Below, one piece after another: positions 61,128 to 64,000 of a stretch of DNA of 64,000 nucleotides; positions within the stretch are counted from its first letter, which is position 1; every line of letters starts with the position of its first letter. Made by a program: the position numbers and the translations under genes. The notes beneath the pieces are model-generated. The model saw nothing but the letters and a program-made list of their open reading frames with translations, made no database searches and was not told where the DNA came from. The DNA is from Weissella koreensis KACC 15510 (GTDB lineage Bacteria > Bacillota > Bacilli > Lactobacillales > Lactobacillaceae): NCBI RefSeq assembly GCF_000219805.1, contig NC_015759.1:558001-622000 (forward strand). Direction: 5' to 3'.

Positions 61128-62552
61128 TTATAAATTCAAATCTGTTTTAAAATTCAACTTCGAGAAATCAGTTGAAGCGGTAATAATATCAGCTGTTAAC
61201 TTACGATAGGCAGTTAAAGCTTCATCTGCTAACTCTTCACTCGTCTTAGTCAAAAAAGCTGTCAATTCAGGTCCTGTCAAATTTTCAGCACGTTTGTCAG
61301 CATCACGAAGCCCCTTGTTCAAAGTGATATTAACTTGTTTTTGGGTTGTTTGAAGTTGCTTCCCAAATTCTTTATAGTGCCCATCTACCAAAACGCTCAC
61401 TAACTTATATGCCCAATAAGCTGATTCTCCATCATAAGGCAAGGTCCCAATTTGATAAGCCTTCGGGGTGTCATCAATTCCAAGATAAAATGGAACATAA
61501 ACGCTTTGGGCAGAAACACCCATCGCGATCCATTGGACACAAGCGACTGCTGGATCCATATTTGGTCGATGCTGTAAGATATGCGATTCTTGAGTTTTAG
61601 CTAAACTAATCGGCCGGAAAAGATGATTTTGCTCAGACTCATTCATTGGATCATAAGGTGTCTTTTCAAAATGAGAACTCAAATACATTTTCACGTCATC
61701 AACACTCAATAAACGATTAGCTTTTTTGATGAAATCCAAATCCTCACTCATGGGTGATTCATTTGTAGCTCCCGAAAATTGTTGCTGACCCCACCAAACT
61801 CGTGGTGTACTGTAATGTTCATCTGACAAAGTTTGAGTCCCAAAAATCTTGCGGAAATTAAAAGTTGCTGGATTTGGATTCAAATGATTACTTTGGACAA
61901 AATCAATAATTTGAGGTGCAAACATAAAGTTATCCGAATCGTTAAAGTCAATTGCCTGAATTGCTAGTTGATTGGCTACAACCGCATAGCTATCATCTGG
62001 TATTCGTTGGGCGACCCAATAATGACCTGTACTAGTTTCCATATACCAAACTTCATCAGCATCCGAAAACAGAATCCCATTGGTCTCACAAGTACCATAT
62101 TCTTCAATGATTGCTCCCAAGCGAGCTACCCCTTCACGCGCAGTTTTTACATATGGTAAAACAACCGTAACCATGGCCTCTTCACCAATTCCATCTTCTA
62201 CTAGTGGATCGGATCCCAATACCGTTTCATTCGCATAAGCACTTTCTGTAGCACTCATGGCTACCCCAAATTCATTAAATCCATCTTCTTCAAACAGACC
62301 CTCTTTAGTTGTCCATTCTGGGGTTGCTGTATATTTAAACTGCAATTTTGGTAATGGCATCTTAAACCCATTGGCCGATGAGACAAATGTTTGTTCTGTG
62401 GTATGTTCTGTATGGGGATGCACCACAAAATGTTTAGGCCATGATGCCTGGGAATCCTCATTTCGTCCAATCATCGTTGATCCATCAATCGTAGCTTTTT
62501 TCCCTACCAGAATACTAGTACAAGCACTCAATTCCGCTTTATTATATTCCAT
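61128..62552 (-). CDS. pepD: C69-family dipeptidase
   Basis: The 474-residue Ntn-hydrolase-fold peptidase begins ELSACTSILVGKKATIDGSTMIGRNED; Cys11 is the N-terminal nucleophile exposed after removal of ten residues. MSATESAYANE and EYGTCETNGILFSDADEVWYMET are family regions. It hydrolyses a range of dipeptides and serves nutrition. GGAG is 7 nt upstream of the ATG. The gene is followed by the YjeM-like permease, probably in one unit. Confidence 0.94.
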   Translation of the reverse strand: MEYNKAELSACTSILVGKKATIDGSTMIGRNEDSQASWPKHFVVHPHTEHTTEQTFVSSANGFKMPLPKLQFKYTATPEWTTKEGLFEEDGFNEFGVAMSATESAYANETVLGSDPLVEDGIGEEAMVTVVLPYVKTAREGVARLGAIIEEYGTCETNGILFSDADEVWYMETSTGHYWVAQRIPDDSYAVVANQLAIQAIDFNDSDNFMFAPQIIDFVQSNHLNPNPATFNFRKIFGTQTLSDEHYSTPRVWWGQQQFSGATNESPMSEDLDFIKKANRLLSVDDVKMYLSSHFEKTPYDPMNESEQNHLFRPISLAKTQESHILQHRPNMDPAVACVQWIAMGVSAQSVYVPFYLGIDDTPKAYQIGTLPYDGESAYWAYKLVSVLVDGHYKEFGKQLQTTQKQVNITLNKGLRDADKRAENLTGPELTAFLTKTSEELADEALTAYRKLTADIITASTDFSKLNFKTDLNL

Positions 62553-62914
62553 ATTATTTCTCCAGTTAATTTATGCATACAATGTATAAATATTCTAAAA
62601 TATTTCTATTAATAAAAATATCTTCACTAAAATTATATACCTATTTTCTTATAAGTCATCAGTTAATTTATAGAATTAACATTTATACAATCCAGTTATC
62701 CCTCAATATTTATGATATTTCAAAATATCGCCATTTTCATTAAATATATTCATTTTTTTGCATAAAAAAGTTTGAATTCTCATTGTTTTAAAATTATTTT
62801 TTCATTTGTTTTTAGTTTTTTTAGCAAGCCATACTAAACAACACCAAGTACTAAAAAAAGGTCAAGGTAATCTCACCCCAACCTTTTTTATATTTAAGCT
62901 TTAATCCTTTTAAA
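62553..62914. other. A+T-rich region upstream of pepD
   Basis: This 362-bp gap has no gene. It holds two perfect 7-bp dyads, GTTAATT-5-AATTAAC (62662-62680) and GATATTT-2-AAATATC (62714-62729), both upstream of a TATAAT-like site, which could be operators, and the terminator of the downstream permease gene (62853-62889). Confidence 0.5.
62853..62889 (-). terminator. Terminator after the partial permease gene
   Basis: A stem of about 12-15 bp (AAAAAAGGT and GGT arms) with flanking A- and T-runs. Confidence 0.85.
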
Positions 62915-64000
62915 CTAATTCACTTTATTTTTATGTTGCATCCAAAAATAAACTGGCAGACCAATCAAAGTCAATCCAATTCCAGTCATTGCCAACCAGA
63001 AATTTGATAGCAGCGTCATCACAAGAATAAAGACTCCTCCTAAAATAGCAATAATCGGGATCACTGGGTATAATGGCACCTTATATGGACGCGCCAATTC
63101 AGGCTCCGTGTGCCGTAATTTAATTACTGCAACAAAGACCAAAGTGTAAAACATCCAAATCACGAAAATCAACATATCAGTTAGTAGATCAAAACCACCG
63201 ACAAACATCAAAGCAATCGACAAAACTAATTGAAAAATTCCAGCAATATATGGAATTTGATAACGATTCAACTTAACTAAATGTTTTGAGAATGGCAAAT
63301 CATTTTCAAGAGCCATCGCATATGGCAGACGCATTCCCGTCATGGTATAACCGTTAAGCGTTCCATAGATTGAAACTAAGATTCCAATGGTAATTAACTT
63401 ACCACCTAAATGGCCAAAAATCTTATCAGCCACATCCATAGCCGTAGTTTCATTACCAGCAATCGCATTAATAGGTAATGTATGTAAGAATACAAAATTA
63501 ACTAAAAGATAGATAATCATAATACCGAATAAACCACCCGCAATTGCTCGTGGTAAATCACGAGACGGATTCTTCAATTCACCCGCAATGTTTCCAACGT
63601 GAATCCATCCATCATAAGCATACATTGTAGCTAATAATCCGGCTCCCAATCCTGTTAGGAAACCATCAGTATGAGCACCTGCATGAATGGGGAAGAAGCT
63701 GACTTCAACTCCACCTGGCTGCAATAATCCAAAGATAATAATTAAAGCCAAAGGAATTAATTTGAAAAACAAGGTAATTGCTTGGAACTGTCCTGCTACT
63801 TTTGAACCTAAGAGATTAATCAAAAAAACCGATCCCACAGCAGCAATTCCGGCTGGCACAGTATAATTAACAGATAAATGAAATAAGTTAACGACTTGTG
63901 TTCCAAAAATAATCCCTTTAGCCGCAATACTAGCTGGGAAGTAAACAATAACCTGGGCCCAACCTAGTAAATAGCTCATCATCTTACCGTATGCCCGTTC
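62915..64000 (-). CDS. Amino-acid exchanger, SteT type, 5' part cut by the window edge
   Basis: The reading frame stays open to the edge, so about 362 C-terminal residues are seen. It begins ERAYGKMMSYLLGWAQV, the loop after membrane segment 2-3 in SteT-type APC exchangers, with ATMYAYDGWIHVGNIAGELKNPSRDLPRA (two pieces) and GTLNGYTMTGMRLPYAMA further on. An ATG at 63982 is internal and not the start. Same group as the gene at 44497. Confidence 0.9.
   Translation of the reverse strand, partial: ERAYGKMMSYLLGWAQVIVYFPASIAAKGIIFGTQVVNLFHLSVNYTVPAGIAAVGSVFLINLLGSKVAGQFQAITLFFKLIPLALIIIFGLLQPGGVEVSFFPIHAGAHTDGFLTGLGAGLLATMYAYDGWIHVGNIAGELKNPSRDLPRAIAGGLFGIMIIYLLVNFVFLHTLPINAIAGNETTAMDVADKIFGHLGGKLITIGILVSIYGTLNGYTMTGMRLPYAMALENDLPFSKHLVKLNRYQIPYIAGIFQLVLSIALMFVGGFDLLTDMLIFVIWMFYTLVFVAVIKLRHTEPELARPYKVPLYPVIPIIAILGGVFILVMTLLSNFWLAMTGIGLTLIGLPVYFWMQHKNKVN

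Overview
The window comes from a low-GC Gram-positive lactic acid bacterium of the Lactobacillaceae, most probably the Leuconostoc/Weissella branch. The reasons are two D-lactate dehydrogenases side by side, 6-phosphogluconate dehydrogenase, a complete F-type ATP synthase operon preceded by tdk-prfA-prmC-tsaC-glyA-upp, MurT/GatD, PepF, a C69 dipeptidase and many amino-acid permeases. The genus is inferred from gene content only. Almost every gene is on the minus strand; only a two-gene block at 55370-56530 is on plus.

Layout. 1-9295 is an A+T-rich exopolysaccharide/capsule (eps) operon read leftwards: a protein of unknown function, priming sugar transferase, chain-length regulator, Wzy polymerase, hexapeptide acetyltransferase, Wzx flippase, WecG/TagA-type transferase, a CpsD-like protein without a Walker A motif, a GT4 transferase, a membrane acyltransferase and a second GT4 broken by an in-frame stop. 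9321-9494 holds two inverted, Hin-like 28-bp sites flanking a 144-bp segment that carries the promoter signals. A bidirectional terminator (9515-9557) and a serine recombinase gene (9574-10185) follow. 10388-11500 is wecB (UDP-ManNAc supply) and 11707-13164 a secreted Ig-like protein. 13458-17197 is a sortase-tsaB-GNAT-rimI-tsaD operon. 17382-23497 holds an orphan PTS EIIC, two ldhD paralogues, a small AT-hook protein, serS and a deoxynucleoside kinase. 23782-30205 is atpBEFHAGDC, and 30546-36250 tdk-prfA-prmC-tsaC-glyA-upp. 36471-45834 holds GatD/MurT, PepF, two amino-acid permeases, a methyltransferase-like protein, a XRE regulator and RlmA. 46083-52409 holds gnd, a 45-residue small protein, a CorA relative, a MurJ/YtgP-type flippase, tRNA-Arg(CCU) and a D,D-carboxypeptidase. 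52627-64000 holds leuS, a PAP2 phosphatase with an MnmM/YtqB relative, RlmCD, BrnQ, a YjeM-like permease, PepD and the start of a further permease that runs off the window.

Main finding. The 9321-10185 region looks like a self-contained phase-variation switch. Two near-identical palindromic sites with an AA central dinucleotide lie in opposite orientations. The best promoter between them (TTGCAG, 17 bp, TAGAAT) now points away from the eps operon into a terminator. After inversion its start point would lie about 50 nt upstream of the first eps gene. The adjacent serine recombinase is the likely catalyst, and a 15-bp piece of the same site lies in the spacer of the recombinase's own predicted promoter. 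Surface polysaccharide would then be switched on and off, while wecB outside the switch keeps making UDP-ManNAc. All of this is read from sequence; inversion itself has not been shown.

Other functional themes are tRNA and translation modification (TsaB, TsaC, TsaD, RimI, PrmC, RlmA, RlmCD, MnmM-like), cell-envelope building (MurT/GatD, MurJ, PBP5-type carboxypeptidase, sortase, eps) and peptide/amino-acid use (PepF, PepD and five permeases).
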